64,000 nucleotides of DNA, from positions 222,567,517-222,631,516 of the forward strand of contig OY856188.1 of assembly GCA_963693315.1 (NCBI GenBank), written 5' to 3'. Both the position numbers and the translations under genes were made by a program. This stretch comes from Diogma glabrata. Lineage: Eukaryota; Arthropoda; Insecta; Diptera; Cylindrotomidae. Position 1 is the stretch's first letter. Every line of letters starts with the position of its first letter. Shown here piece after piece: positions 10,801-21,498 of this stretch. The notes under the pieces were generated by a model, which did no database searches, was not told the origin of the DNA, and saw only the letters and a list, made by a program, of their open reading frames with translations.

Positions 10801-11143
10801 TTCCTATCTTCGATTTAAGTTTTTGAAGCATTGACTTATTTGGTTTAGTTGAAACAGCAGAACCAGTTTGGGTGGAACCATCCTTAACATTCAGTTCAGT
10901 TGTTGATTTACATCTGAAAAATATGTCCGAACATGTTATATTAAGCATCTTACCTAACACTTCACAGGAAACGTTTCTCATTGAACTGTCTAGTGAAGTG
11001 GTTTTGAATTGCTGGACAACTGCAGCATTTTCTGTTTTATTGGTCAGTTCCTTTACGTAATTAATGCATTGAGGCCATTTTGTTGAAAATTTGATTTCCT
11101 TTGGCGCCAAGCGAATTCTTGAACGATTAAACCAGAAGGCCAA
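7862..11143 (-). CDS. Virus-type SF1 helicase fused to LINE endonuclease
   Basis: This is a 1,093-codon open frame. Residues about 450-700 are a superfamily-1 helicase: Walker A GVPGCGKST (about 453), Walker B VFVDEY (about 525), LGDNKQIPF (about 552), LTYRCPSDI (about 583), TIHEAQGLTY (about 657), VALTRHT (about 690). This set is characteristic of alphavirus-like replicases, closest in feel to virga/nege-like viruses. Residues 1-440 are unassigned and probably the replicase region upstream of the helicase. A lysine-rich linker (about 745-757) leads into an apurinic-type endonuclease: NVNRM (about 768), CETSL (about 791), YIPPCSPY, GDFNLPNLNWD (about 905) and a DINH motif near 1,000, so catalytic residues look present. 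The frame opens at TTG just after an in-frame TAA; the first ATG is about codon 54. The frame ends in LKKKKQ at an A-run and continues as the reverse transcriptase after a one-base shift. Absence of stops across about 750 viral-type codons argues for recent origin or selection. Confidence 0.85.
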   Translation of the reverse strand: MAFWFNRSRIRLAPKEIKFSTKWPQCINYVKELTNKTENAAVVQQFKTTSLDSSMRNVSCEVLGKMLNITCSDIFFRCKSTTELNVKDGSTQTGSAVSTKPNKSMLQKLKSKIGIKNSNAKSAVSIKSDILDFICGLASFNDGLSEPVVWKYLSSDCNKLPKTSILIVVNLFNELENGYLKNFLKSNKVVFNDHLFTYINCVSSAYMLKNQHVIIINNQLKTSCEDVVHLIKLLSNLLCEKATNFRIDFDLPSSVVQYNNLLSFISGSFFNNIKFKILVPINNFFSFKFALSSRFIFDDIPQVKPKGTMSSVESPNFMPSNSDNYFLNSVIEIMFYLKFSKQFIINHFNNNYTNTKNTLPYSASSLKSAKIYVYDNISKTYLIESPNTHSWGYDGVELVKFDIDLLKFKSDRQYIYCCSATEIFIDFDIQQNILLNNYSLHKISQPEIISLEGVPGCGKSTWIFNNHKPGLDLVLCASREGVISIKEKVMKFCEAKKLNFSDIESNYRTIASYLVNCTKKFDTVFVDEYLMVHAGFIGLVCFLSGCKKMFVLGDNKQIPFIDRNHFVDFKYSNPGKIVTSTSSLTLTYRCPSDIVFALSDMYPNFNTTNSIMKSVAFNKIVLGFSVPVKDDTLYITFLKKDKQYLLSNLKIPPTSKILTIHEAQGLTYKHVICIRLSSEEIEIFKSEPHIIVALTRHTVSFQYLFSENCSNDVLLSYAKRAIYANTTDLIKVIVNKSCNKEADLIKKKQTFKKKQTFNKSQQPDLISFYFQNVNRMSSKASEFHKFVLISDFFGYILCETSLNENLASSEFFPPEYIVYRCDRSILNSKKSSGGGVLIALKSFIQSERVKLSIESLEMLCVKIGIGKMNLLIFVVYIPPCSPYTVYANFCEVISEICGDVNPEDRILIFGDFNLPNLNWDFDIESNCMLPSNVSNSVESMFLDTVFALDMYQLNGIANNRNKYLDLIFANDVDWIYITESNHPFVSNDINHKSLEVSLRIKEKSNRSAISNDFQFNFRKVQNNFSTYLTNIDWSPEFQHKNINDCLDIFYELLTIGFEKFVPFEKTISTKYPPWYDNILINLKKKKQSIPQHA

Positions 11144-11400
11144 GAGTGTTTACTTATTACCGTGTTGAAGTAAGATTCTGGAACACTAATTCTGTACGAT
11201 GCGTAATCACAGGATACTCCATTTATCACTTTTGGTGGCAATCTTATGGGATTCGCGCCTTTAACACATAATGAATTTTTAAGATAACCATTCATTGCAC
11301 CGAGAAAAAATATTGCGACGCTGATGCATAGGCTGACTTCACCACAGCTCTGGAAACATAGTGTTCTGGATATATAATGAGCTAATATCCATAAAATACT
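11053..11400 (-). pseudogene. Possible upstream part of the viral replicase, frame-broken
   Basis: An open stretch runs from a stop near 11,401 to 11,053, with Met at 11,295. It includes LPPKVINGVSCDYASYRISV, which I read as possibly the region after the capping (methyltransferase) domain of alphavirus-like replicases. It overlaps the start of the helicase frame in a different phase; the frame break lies near 11,140, where homology appears to pass from one phase to the other. The assignment rests on position and a weak resemblance only. Confidence 0.45.
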
Positions 11401-11504
11401 TTAATTAAAAGCTAACCAATATTATGGACTTCGTAGTTCTAATAATAAAAATATTAAAGCAGGCAGTAGTATCCCAACAAACATAAATTCTGTTGTTCGA
11501 AAAA

Positions 11505-14500
11505 AAGTAAAAAAAATTTTATCGGAAGTGGCAAAGCGGAAGTTAGGATGCAGAACTGTTGTAAACTTTACTAAATGGGTATGTACCAAATTTCATCCAA
11601 CTCGATTATTAGGTACAGAAGTTATTGAGCTTCCAAAATAACAGGTGCTTGGAGGACCCCCTACCACTTTGTTCACTATCGCTAAAATAACTAAGCAGTT
11701 CCTTGCCATACATATTTGCATCTTTTTGCAAAGTGTAATCAAAATTACTTAACGAACGAATGTTGTATGCTTCCAACAAACATTGAAACAATAAACAGGT
11801 GTTCGGGAGGACCCCACCACTTATCCCAATATTGTCCAAAAACTAGTCAATTCTTTGTCAATAAAGTCTTTATCTTTTTTCAAAGTGCCATTAAAATTGA
11901 TTAATGAATGAAATCTGTATGCTCCCAACAAACTTTAAAAACCAATGTGTCCCAAAAGATGATAATTATCTTCTTACACTAATTGAAATTTTTCCATAAG
12001 TTTTATCATAATCACTTCATTATTGTAGGCTGTAGTGTGCATAAAGATACTGAAAAAACTGCCAACAAGTAAAAAAAATTTTTTTTTACCGGAAGCAAAA
12101 AACCGGAAGTTGGGATGCAGAATTTTTGTAAATCATACTAAATGCTTATGTACAAAGTTTCATCCAATTCGATTATCAAGTAGTTATTGAGCTTTAAAAA
12201 AAACAGGTGTATGGGACACCCCTCACCACTTTGTTCACTATCGCTCAAAAACTAATCAGTTCTTTGCCATACATGTTTGCAATTTTTTCCAAAGTGTCAT
12301 TAAAATTGGTTCACGAACGAATGCTGTGTGCTCCCAACAAACATTGAAAAAATGCTGACACAGTAAACAAGTGTTCGGGAGACCCCGTACCACTTATCCC
12401 AATATTGTCCAAAAACTAATCAGTTCCTTGTCATTTAAGTTTCCATCTTTTTCCAAAGTGTCATTAGAATTGATTAATGAATGAAGTCTGTATGCTCCCA
12501 ACAAACTTTAAAAACAAAGTGTGAAAAGTCAGCAGTTGTATGGTAGACCCCCCGCCACTTTGATCAATGTGTCCCAAAAGATGATAATTATCTTCTTACA
12601 CTAATTGGAACCCTATTCCATAAGTTTTATCATAATCACTTCATTATTGTAGGCTGTAGTGTGCATAAAGACACTGAAAAAACTTCAAAAAAGTACAAAA
12701 AAAAATTTTTTACTGGAAGTAAAAAACCGGAAGTTGGGATGCAGAACTATTTTAAATCGTACTTCATACTTATGTAACAAGTTTCATCCAATTCGCTTAT
12801 CAGGTACAGAAGTTATAGAGCTTTCAAAAAAACAGGTGCTCCAGGGACCCCCCACCACTTTGTTCACTATCGCTCAAAAACTAATCAGTTCTTTGCCATA
12901 CATGTTTGCATCTTTTTCCAAAGTGTCATCAAAATTCGTTCACGAACGAATGCTGTGTGCTCCCAACAAACATTGAAAAAAGTGTGACACATACCTGTTT
13001 AATGTGTTTTCGGGAGGACCCCCACCACTTATTCCAATATTATCCAAAAACTAATCAGTTCTTTGTTACTTAAGTTTTCATCATTTGCCAAAGTGTCATT
13101 AAAATAAATTAAGGAACGAAGTCTGTATGCTCCCAACAAACTTAAAAAACAAAGTGTGAAAAGTCAGCATTTGTATGGTAGACCCCCCACCACTTTGATC
13201 AATGTGTCCTAAAACATAATAATTATCTTTTCACACTAATTGGAACCCTATTCCATAAGTTTCATCATAATCACTTCATTGTTGTAGGCTGTAGTGTGCA
13301 TAAAGACACTGAAAAAACTTCAAAAAAGTACAAAAAAATTTTTTTTACCGGAAGTGAAAAACCGGAAGTTGGGATGCAGAACTATTTGAAACCGTACTAC
13401 ATACTCATGTACCAAGTTTCATCCAATTCGCTTATCACGTACAGAAGTTATAGAGCTTTCAAAAAAACAGGTGCTCCAGGGACCCCCCACCACTTTGTTC
13501 ACTATCGCTCAAAAACTAATCAGTTCTTTGCCATACATGTTTGCATCTTTTTCCAAAGTGTCATCAAAATTCGTTCACGAACGAATGCTGTGTGCTCCCA
13601 ACAAACATTGAAAAAAGTGTGACACATACCTGTTTAATGTGTTTTCGGGAGGACCCCCACCACTTATTCCAATATTATCCAAAAACTAATCAGTTCTTTG
13701 TTACTTAAGTTTTCATCATTTGCCAAAGTGTCATTAAAATAAATTAAGGAACGAAGTCTGTATGCTCCCAACAAACTTAAAAAACAAAGTGTGAAAAGTC
13801 AGCATTTGTATGGTAGACCCCCCACCACTTTGATCAATGTGTCCTAAAACATAATAATTATCTTTTCACACTAATTGGAACCCTATTCCATAAGTTTCAT
13901 CATAATCACTTCATTGTTGTAGGCTGTAGTGTGCATAAAGACACTGAAAAAACTTCAAAAAAGTACAAAAAAATTTTTTTTACCGGAAGTGAAAAACCGG
14001 AAGTTGGGATGCAGAACTATTTGAAACCGTACTACATACTCATGTACCAAGTTTCATCCAATTCGCTTATCACGTACAGAAGTTATAGAGCTTTCAAAAA
14101 AACAGGTGCTCCAGGGACCCCCCACCACTTTGTTCACTATCGCTCAAAAACTAATCAGTTCTTTGTCATACATGTTTGCATCTTTTTCCAAAGTGTCATC
14201 AAAATTCGTTCACGAACGAATGCTGTGTGCTCCCAACAAACATTGAAAAAAGTGTGACACATTAAACAGGTGTTCGGGAGGACCCCCTTCACTTATTCCA
14301 ATATTATCCAAAAACTAATCAGTTCTTTGTTACTTAAGTCTCCATTATTTGCCAAAGTGTCATTAAAATTGAATAATGAATGAAGTCTGTATGCTCCCAA
14401 CAAACTTAAAAAACAAAGTGTGAAAAGTCAGCATTTGTATGGTAGACCCCCCACCACTTTGACCAATGTGTCCTAAAACATAATAATTATCTTTTCACAC

Positions 14501-15970
14501 TAATTGGAAACCTATTCCATAAGTTTCATCATAATCACTTCATTATTGTAGGCTGTAGTGTGCATAAAGACACTGAAAAAACTTCAAAAAAGTACAAAAA
14601 AATTTTTTTTACCGGAAGTGAAAAACCGGAAGTTGGGATGCAGAACTATTTTAAACCGTACTACATACTCATGTATCAAGTTTCATCCAATTCGCTTATC
14701 ACGTACAGAAGTTATAGAGCTTTCAAAAAAACAGGTGCTCCAGGGACCCCCCACCACTTTGTTCACTATCGCTCAAAAACTAATCAGTTCTTTGCCATAC
14801 ATGTTTGCATCTTTTTCCAAAGTGTCATCAAAATTCGTTCACGAACGAATGCTGTGTGCTCCCAACAAACATTGAAAAAAGTGTGACACATTAAACAGGT
14901 GTTCGGGAGGACCCCCACCACTTATTCCAATATTATCCAAAAACTAATCAGTTCTTTGTTACTTAAGTCTCCATTATTTGCCAAAGTGTCATTAAAATTG
15001 AATAATGAATGAAGTCTGTATGCTCCCAACAAACTTAAAAAACAAAGTGTGAAAAGTCAGCATTTGTATGGTAGACCCCCCACCACTTTGATCAATGTGT
15101 CCCAAAACATGATAATTATCTTTTCACACTAATTGGAACCCTATTCCATAAGTTTCATCATAATCACTTCATTATTGTAGGCTGTAGTGTGCATAAGGAC
15201 ACTGAAAAAACTTCAAAAAAGTACAAAAAAAATTTTTTTACCGGAAGTGAAAAACCGGAAGTTGGGATGCAGAACTATTTTAAACCGTACTACATACTCA
15301 TGTACCAAGTTTCATCCAATTCGCTTATCAGGTACAGAAGTTATAGAGCTTTCAAAAAAACAGGTGCTCCAGGGACCCCCCACCACTTTGTTCACTATCG
15401 CTCAAAAACTAATCAGTTCTTTGTCATACATGTTTGCATCTTTTTCCAAAGTTTCATCAAAATTCGTTCACGAATGAATGTTTTATGCTCCCAACAAACA
15501 TAAAAACTTTGTGGAAAAAACCACCTGTTGTATGGTGGACCCCCCAACCCTTTATCCAATGTGCTCCAAAAGCTGATAAAATCTTTCTCATGTTATTTAA
15601 AAGCTTTTCGCAACGTTTCATGAAAATCGATCGGTAATTGTAGGCTACAGTAGGGATAAACACCTGAAAAAAAAACTTTTTAACCGGAAGTGACAAACCG
15701 GAAGATGGTATGCAGAAATATTGGAAACAGTATTAAAACCTTATATACTAAGTTTCAGTAAGATCATAGCTCGGAATCAGAAGTTATTCAAGATTTAAAC
15801 TTAGAGGTGTTCGGGAGACCCCCCGCCATTTTGTCCAAATTTAAAATGAATCCAGATCTTCTATTTTCAAGTGAACCTGTATCATTTGCCAAAGTTTCAT
15901 CAAGATCCTATGCAGAAAACTCAAACACCCACACACCCACCCACCCACCCACCCACCCACCCACACACAG
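11505..15970. repeat. Tandem array of about 630-bp higher-order units
   Basis: The landmark GTGCATAAAGACACTGAAAA recurs at about 12,661, 13,296, 13,931, 14,560 and 15,189 (steps 635, 635, 629, 629), with a diverged copy at about 12,037 and partial, more diverged ends to left and right. Inside each unit a GACCCCCCACCACTT block recurs about every 165 bp with similar following sequence (CTAATCAGTTCTTTG, then AAAGTGTCAT, then CTCCCAACAAAC), so the unit is itself built from related subunits. CCGGAAGT occurs twice in each unit. The right edge ends in an ACCC/ACAC microsatellite (about 15,924-15,969). Conserved open frames of 96-108 codons exist only because the DNA is repeated; they have no known motifs and no ATG starts. 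Confidence 0.9.
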
Positions 15971-16079
15971 ACGTACACCAAAATTTTTATTGGCTATTTG
16001 GATAGAGGATGGTCCAAAACAAAAGCAAAAACAAAATTTGGGGTATGTAAGATTTTTTTTTTTCACGATAGATTGCATT

Positions 16080-17240
16080 ACTTCACACAATTTAAAATTG
16101 TGGTGAAGTAAAAAATAATTGGTTGTAATAAAAATGGTGATTAATATTAATAAATTGGTAGTTAAAAATGACTAACTACGCCCGTAGTGAAATTTAGTTG
16201 TTTTAAATACATAAGGGTAGTAATATGTGCAATACTCTGTGTTGAAAAGTAATAAAATTTTTTATTATTTTTAATACAAAATTTTGTAAAACTTACTTTC
16301 GACGTAGTAATTTTAAATACGAAAGATATTGGTGATTTTAAGTCGTAATTGGCTTTACTATGTTTCTTTGTATAAATTAAAAGTACTAGAGTTGTTTTGT
16401 ATACGATTGGTAGTATAAACAATTGTTGAGATTAGTAGTTTTCACAACTATAAACAAAATATCGTAGTAATTATAAAAATAACAAATATTGATTTTTATT
16501 ACCTACTGGTAGTAATTTCAGTTATTGAAAGTAGTAGAAACAATAACTTTTTTTTCAAAATTAATTGTTTATTTATTTTTTTAGAAAAATGTTATAAAAA
16601 TATTGACACGACTCGTTGTCTTTACCACATAATTAAAAAATTGTGAAATCGATTTTATTTCATCGAACTCCACCCGTGATCCTACCCATTTGTTAGTTTG
16701 GGAGCTACCAGGTGAGCTACAAAACGATGAAACTGTTGTAGCTGTAGCAACTAAATGAGGATCCTGAAAAATAAATTTAGTTATTTAAAATATTATTTTT
16801 AACAATAACAAATCCTCACATTTTCTTTCTTCCACTTTTATTCATTGCTACGGAATATAATATAACTCTTTGATAAGTACTAAAATCCATTTTCCACTTA
16901 TCAACAATTAAATTATGTAATTTAAAACTATCATCTGTAAAATCATCTGTCAAATAATACCAGTATAATAAAATGAATTACGGTAGTAGATATTTTACTA
17001 TTTTGAGTAGTTGAAGCTACTACGCTGAGTATTATTAGTGCACATATAATATATTAGTATAGGTTAGTTGCAATTAAATATTAAAAAATTACTTGTTGTA
17101 TTGTACAACATGATTTCAACAAAATTTAAACGTTAAAACAAACGTTTTAACGATTTTCATATATATTTATAATTTATATATATATAAACAACAAAATAAT
17201 AAATTTAAATAAATTAATTAATGTAAAAAAATTAAAACAT
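16080..17240. other. AT-rich DNA with a hairpin and scattered GTAGTA motifs
   Basis: A near-perfect hairpin (ACTTCACACAATTT / AAAATTGTGGTGAAGT) lies at 16,080-16,109. From there to about 17,060 the motif GTAGTAATTT and its complement recur at irregular spacing on both strands, suggesting a decayed repeat. No coding sequence was recognised. Confidence 0.4.
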
Positions 17241-18475
17241 CTTGAAAAGAATTTTTAATTCTAACAGCGTTTGGCAAATAGTATACGATTGAACGATTTG
17301 GCAAATAGTATAAATGAATGGGCGAGCCATCGAAATCCTCGATATTTTTTAAAATAAATTTGTTCGTATGTATGATTTAAAATGAATATCATAAGTTTTA
17401 ATTTCAAAATTTTTACAATAAACAGAACAGAACTACTAATAGATTTGTCGCATTTCATTATTTCAGCCTGTAGCTTACGGACATTATCTATAACACAATC
17501 ACTTGCTCCGGTATTTTTAATGTTATTATTGAATGTCATCTCTAATTCATCGGAAACAACCTGAATTGAGCTGTTAATATTTTTGAGACTACTTTGTATT
17601 TTTAACAAACTTATGCTGTTGTCGTTTGTGATGTTAAAATTTTTTTCACAAATTAAGTTGATGTTTTCGATTTTATTATTACTTATCGCTAACTCATCAC
17701 TTAGCGATGCCCACCTGTCTTCTAGAGATTTTATTTTGTTGGCAGCATACTCAGAGCTACTGGCAATACAGTTAATTTTTTAAACCAAGTCGATGTTTAA
17801 AATTTTGAAGGCACGAAGAATGTGAGCCGGTTTAAGGTCCATACATTGTATACAAAGGTTTGAAGATCTTTTAGATCTCTTGCATTCCCTGCTTTTGCAT
17901 ACAAGGTGTAGATTTGCATCACATCCCTCACAACAAACGGCGGGCATAGATATTTTGATTTCTTCACTGCAATCTCCGCATAAATTATTCATTTTAAAGA
18001 AATTTTGTTTTTAAAAACTTGTTGAATGAACACTGTATGCGTCCACAGTAAGTCACTATTTCAATTTTAATTTTAATTTTAATTTAACCTAGTTTTTAAA
18101 TTAATTACACAAAATTTGATTGACGAAAAACAACAAAGTCAGCACACTAAAATTTAAAGTACATAATATTCAATTAAATTTTTAAATAAAACACAAAGTC
18201 AGCACTACACTTTCATTAAACTTGTACAATTATGTATAAATCTATAATATATATACAAGATAAGATCTATAAATATATTATATATTATATAAAATTTTTA
18301 GATTTATAGATTTAAAAAACAGTAATAAGATTTATGAATTTAAATAAAACAAATAAAAAAAACACAAAACCTAGTTAAAACAAAACTTAACTAAGCCGAA
18401 AAATAAAACACGTCCGTTTGTCGCGAAATTTATACTATGTACTATGTACTTATATCACCCCTTTACTTTGTTCTT
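17240..18475 (-). mobile_element. 5' fragment of a LINE with PHD-type ORF1
   Basis: The minus strand holds a leader (about 18,475-17,993) and the first part of ORF1. The leader resembles that of the LINE at 58.7-62.45 kb: both contain AGTCAGCAC/AATCAGCACT, CACAAAAC, an ACTAAGCCGAAAA-like block and CGCGAAATTT/CCCGAAATTT in the same order. The rest of the element, including any endonuclease and reverse transcriptase, is absent, which is the reverse of the usual 5' truncation and points to a later deletion or rearrangement near 17,260-17,390. Confidence 0.65.
17261..17992 (-). pseudogene. LINE ORF1 fragment: PHD finger plus coiled coil
   Basis: From ATG 17,992 the frame shows CGDCSEEI, CCEGCDANLHLVC and LCIQC, a PHD-like Cys4-His-Cys3 pattern, within 70 residues, then a stop at 17,780. 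In a second phase the sequence continues without stops as a heptad-rich coiled coil (about 17,770-17,400) containing KIKSLEDRWASLSDEL and IQVVSDELEMTFNNN. A one-base change near the AAAAAATTAA run at about 17,775 would explain the break. Such PHD/coiled-coil ORF1 proteins bind LINE RNA in several insect non-LTR families. After about 17,390 the peptide loses LINE character, so the fragment ends there. Confidence 0.7.
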
Positions 18476-20430
18476 TCAGAAAATATAACACTCCCACATA
18501 CAGGAGTGAAAATAATAAAATATCATTCTTGCTACTAAATTGAAATAAATATTTTCTTTCAAATACTCAAAACTTTTATTTTTGCTTCAAATGTGATGCT
18601 TTCCAACGTAAAATGCTTCGAATGATTCGTTCAATTATTCATGTATTGTTAGAAAAATGAATATAATGGATGACGTAGAGGGACTAATTTTGTTCTTTTG
18701 TAAATCGAATGAAAGAACAGGAAAATGTAATCTGGTTCAAAGGAGTAAAATCGAAAAAAACCAAAATTTTACTCTTACGAGTAAGAGCGATATTCAAATT
18801 ATGAACATTTTAATTTTTGAATATTATTTCAAAGGATTGAAATGAGTGCTCGAATAAACTAAAATTGTAAACTCTGGTTTGAAAATTTAAATGTTTATGA
18901 ATTTATACGGAAAACTGCGTCTTTTTAAGTAAAATATTTGGCATTTTATTTTCCATAATATACTTTCGATCTCTCGTATATACACTGGCAAGATGTTTCT
19001 ATAAACAAAGAAACCTTTTCGCTGAGGTAGATCTGTTATCTGAAAAAAACTGAGTTTAGTATTTCTAAGAAAATTATAGTTAAAACACTATCTTAGTAAA
19101 AAAATATTGCACTGGTTTGTTCTCTCAATATAGTTAAATCAACATATACATAACATTATACAAACTGCAAGAAAAAACTGTGAAGCCATTGCTTTGACTA
19201 AGATATTGTGCAAACTGTACGTAGGTAGATATAAGGTATTTTGATTATTTCGATATTGCGGGCAAATTTGGTGGAAATATTTGTTTCGTGGGACGCTTCG
19301 TGGGACAAATTTCTCCGCGGGACAACGCAATGAAATGTGGGACATTTCCATGCAACGTGAAACGTCTGGTCAATTTAGTACTACCCATAAACGGGCGTAA
19401 ATTTTTCATTTGATCCAAAATTGTACGATTATTGCGAGCTCTTTTAAATCTATAAAAAAAACCTACCACAAAAAAATAATGCTTTCTCCCTCCCTGTGAC
19501 TGTATTAAATAAATGAACAAAGATTGACGTTTAGGATACTTTTTGGATTTTATTATAACCAACCAAACATATAATTTTTGCTATTTTATGAATTAAAAAT
19601 TATAGTCCATATAGCGAAAAGAATTTGTCAGCAAGTTTTCATAATATACTTTGAAAATATTTACATAACATAAATATTTGTTCGTGTTGTTAGAAAACAT
19701 TGCTTGTCCATTATAAAACATTCACTATTATAAAATCACTAGAAATAACACAAAAAATTTAAATTACTCCCGCAATTATTTTCATTCATTTTATAAAAAT
19801 TAGCACAACTATCAAGAAAACTTCTGATATGTTATAGGATTTTACATTTATAATTGTTTTTAATTTATTGTTTTTAAAAAAGTCTTGTAAAGTTTGTACA
19901 ATATGATATAAATAAAAAACCGGGTCTTCAAATAAATTGGGTATAATTAGGTTGTGTTCTCCTGCATGTACTTACTTTTAAGTTTATATAAATTACCAAT
20001 GGCCAATAGCAATTGAAATTTGAATGTTAAATATGTAATGAAGAGCTTTCTCATTGGCGAACCAATGAGAATGGCATAGCAGGATGCGTACCTAGAGTAA
20101 TTTAACGGGGTAACGACTAAAGCTCAGCCATCGTGGATTTGAAAGATTTTTACCTGCTGCTTCAACACAAATGCAGAAATGTACGCAATTTACGAAAATA
20201 CACAGAAATGGAAAATTGTGAGTCAATAATATGTAACGGAAACTATATAAAAATATGTCTATAGATTGTGGATGAATGAAAAACTATTATGAACTACGTA
20301 TGGTAAGCAAAATTGTGAACTATGAGAAAACAGACATTGAACAAATCGGGAACTTTACCGCTCTACATTATCATACTCCAGTCTACATAACAAATACTGC
20401 ACTATGAACTCTCGAGGAACCCTATACTAA
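18476..20430. other. AT-rich DNA, no gene recognised
   Basis: A GC-richer patch at about 19,255-19,390 (minus strand: TTGACCAGACG, then repeated GTCCCAC/GTCCCGCGG) resembles the GACCAGACGTCCCG start of the hAT relic at 29,360, so it may be a hAT terminus. A 105-codon minus-strand frame across it shows no motif. The rest is plain AT-rich sequence. Confidence 0.4.
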
Positions 20431-20469
20431 TGAAATATTTTGTTTCCTCTGGCTCAGACACGAATATCT

Positions 20470-20592
20470 TATAAACAAAACACAATCGTTCTTCTAAAAG
20501 CGCTGATGCCGCGCAACTTTTAGTACGATAGAATTTTGTCAAAATACGCACTCACGGCGTTTTTGGAACAACGATCGTGTTTTGTTTATAAA
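20470..20592. repeat. Imperfect inverted repeat, about 35-bp arms
   Basis: TTATAAACAAAACACAATCG on the left pairs with CGATCGTGTTTTGTTTATAA on the right, followed inward by CTAAAAGCGC-like and GCGTTTTTGG-like segments. The loop is about 50 bp. It may be the core of a foldback element; no coding sequence. Confidence 0.6.
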
Positions 20593-20910
20593 ACTGATTT
20601 CATCAGAAGATTAGAAGCAATACTACCGCTTTTCGTATCGGCGGCGCTCTAGTCCTTGATACAAACAACGATAACGGTTTGAAAATTGCGGTGAACTGTA
20701 CTTTAGTCGGGTCAAAATAATATGTAACGTAATAATTATACTATCAGATATATTTCAATTAATAGTATGCGATAAAATTGGTATATTAGTAAAGTGAATC
20801 TTCTAAAAATTAGACGAATTTACAAAATAACCGTGCGATGAAATTTTTATAGTGTATAATTCTACCACGATTGGACGGTTTTATTGAATCGATGTATTGA
20901 TAGTATCAGA

Positions 20911-20968
20911 TCCTTGGGAGGGGGGGGGGGGGCTAATGCCCCCCAGCCCTACCCAATTGACGCCCCTG
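20911..20968 (-). repeat. G-run and probable hAT-like terminus
   Basis: A run of 13 G is followed by CTAATGCCCCCCAGCCC and ends at ACGCCCCTG. Read on the minus strand this begins CAGGGGCGTCAATTGGG, an end typical of some hAT elements. The partner end was not found, so the element is truncated or unrecognised. Confidence 0.4.
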
Positions 20969-21498
20969 TATTCACCATAGGATTTAGAATAAGAAATTAG
21001 AAGATATTATAAGAATACGCAGTAATATATATGGTACACTAACAAAGAATTACCATAAGATTATTATAGGTGACCGACACTTGAGGACAATCGAAGGATA
21101 AGGAACTTCTACCAACAAAATTGAGTTGTTTAAATGATATAGATAAGCGTTTTGTTGGTCAGTCCCTGCTATAGACTATTAACTCTGATTAACTTATTTT
21201 GTAAATATCAAAAACAGCAACCTCATGACAGCATTGCAAGTCAAGTTTACTCCCAATACTTCTTTATGATATATTTGGAGTTTCATAACAAGGCCTTTTA
21301 GAATCTCTTAGCAATGTTTCTGTTTAAGGGTTGTTATATTTTTATTATTCTTCTTAAAACTATAATGATTTTGGACTTTTAAAACGAATGTATAATATTA
21401 CACCGGAAAACTGAAAAAAATATATGAAAACTGTTATATTAAGCCGGAAAACTGAGTCTATGACAAACAAATTACACTTGCAAATCTCTTATTTATGA

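Larger units (their letters stand above)
5603..11400 (-). mobile_element. Non-LTR retrotransposon fused to an RNA-virus-type helicase
   Basis: In minus-strand order the composite holds a short frame possibly from a viral replicase (11,400-11,053), a superfamily-1 helicase joined in frame to a LINE endonuclease (11,143-7,862), reverse transcriptase (7,869-5,971), 3' untranslated region and (TAAA)n tail. Endonuclease and reverse transcriptase are of the Jockey/CR1/I-like type. No ordinary LINE ORF1 (zinc knuckle or PHD/coiled coil) is found upstream, so the helicase occupies that position. The upstream limit is set by in-frame stops near 11,401; beyond it the satellite array begins. Whether the viral part belongs to the mobile unit or is a one-off chimera cannot be told from one copy. 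Confidence 0.7.

Noticed and set aside
12659..15503. Repeated 96-108-codon frames (starting HKDTEKTSKKYKK or CIKTLKKLQKS)
   Set aside because: They are conserved only because the DNA is a tandem array, occur in two overlapping phases, lack ATG starts and contain no recognisable domain.
19139..19562. Two overlapping minus-strand frames (70 and 105 codons)
   Set aside because: No domain; they cross a probable hAT terminus and have no homologous block that I can recognise.
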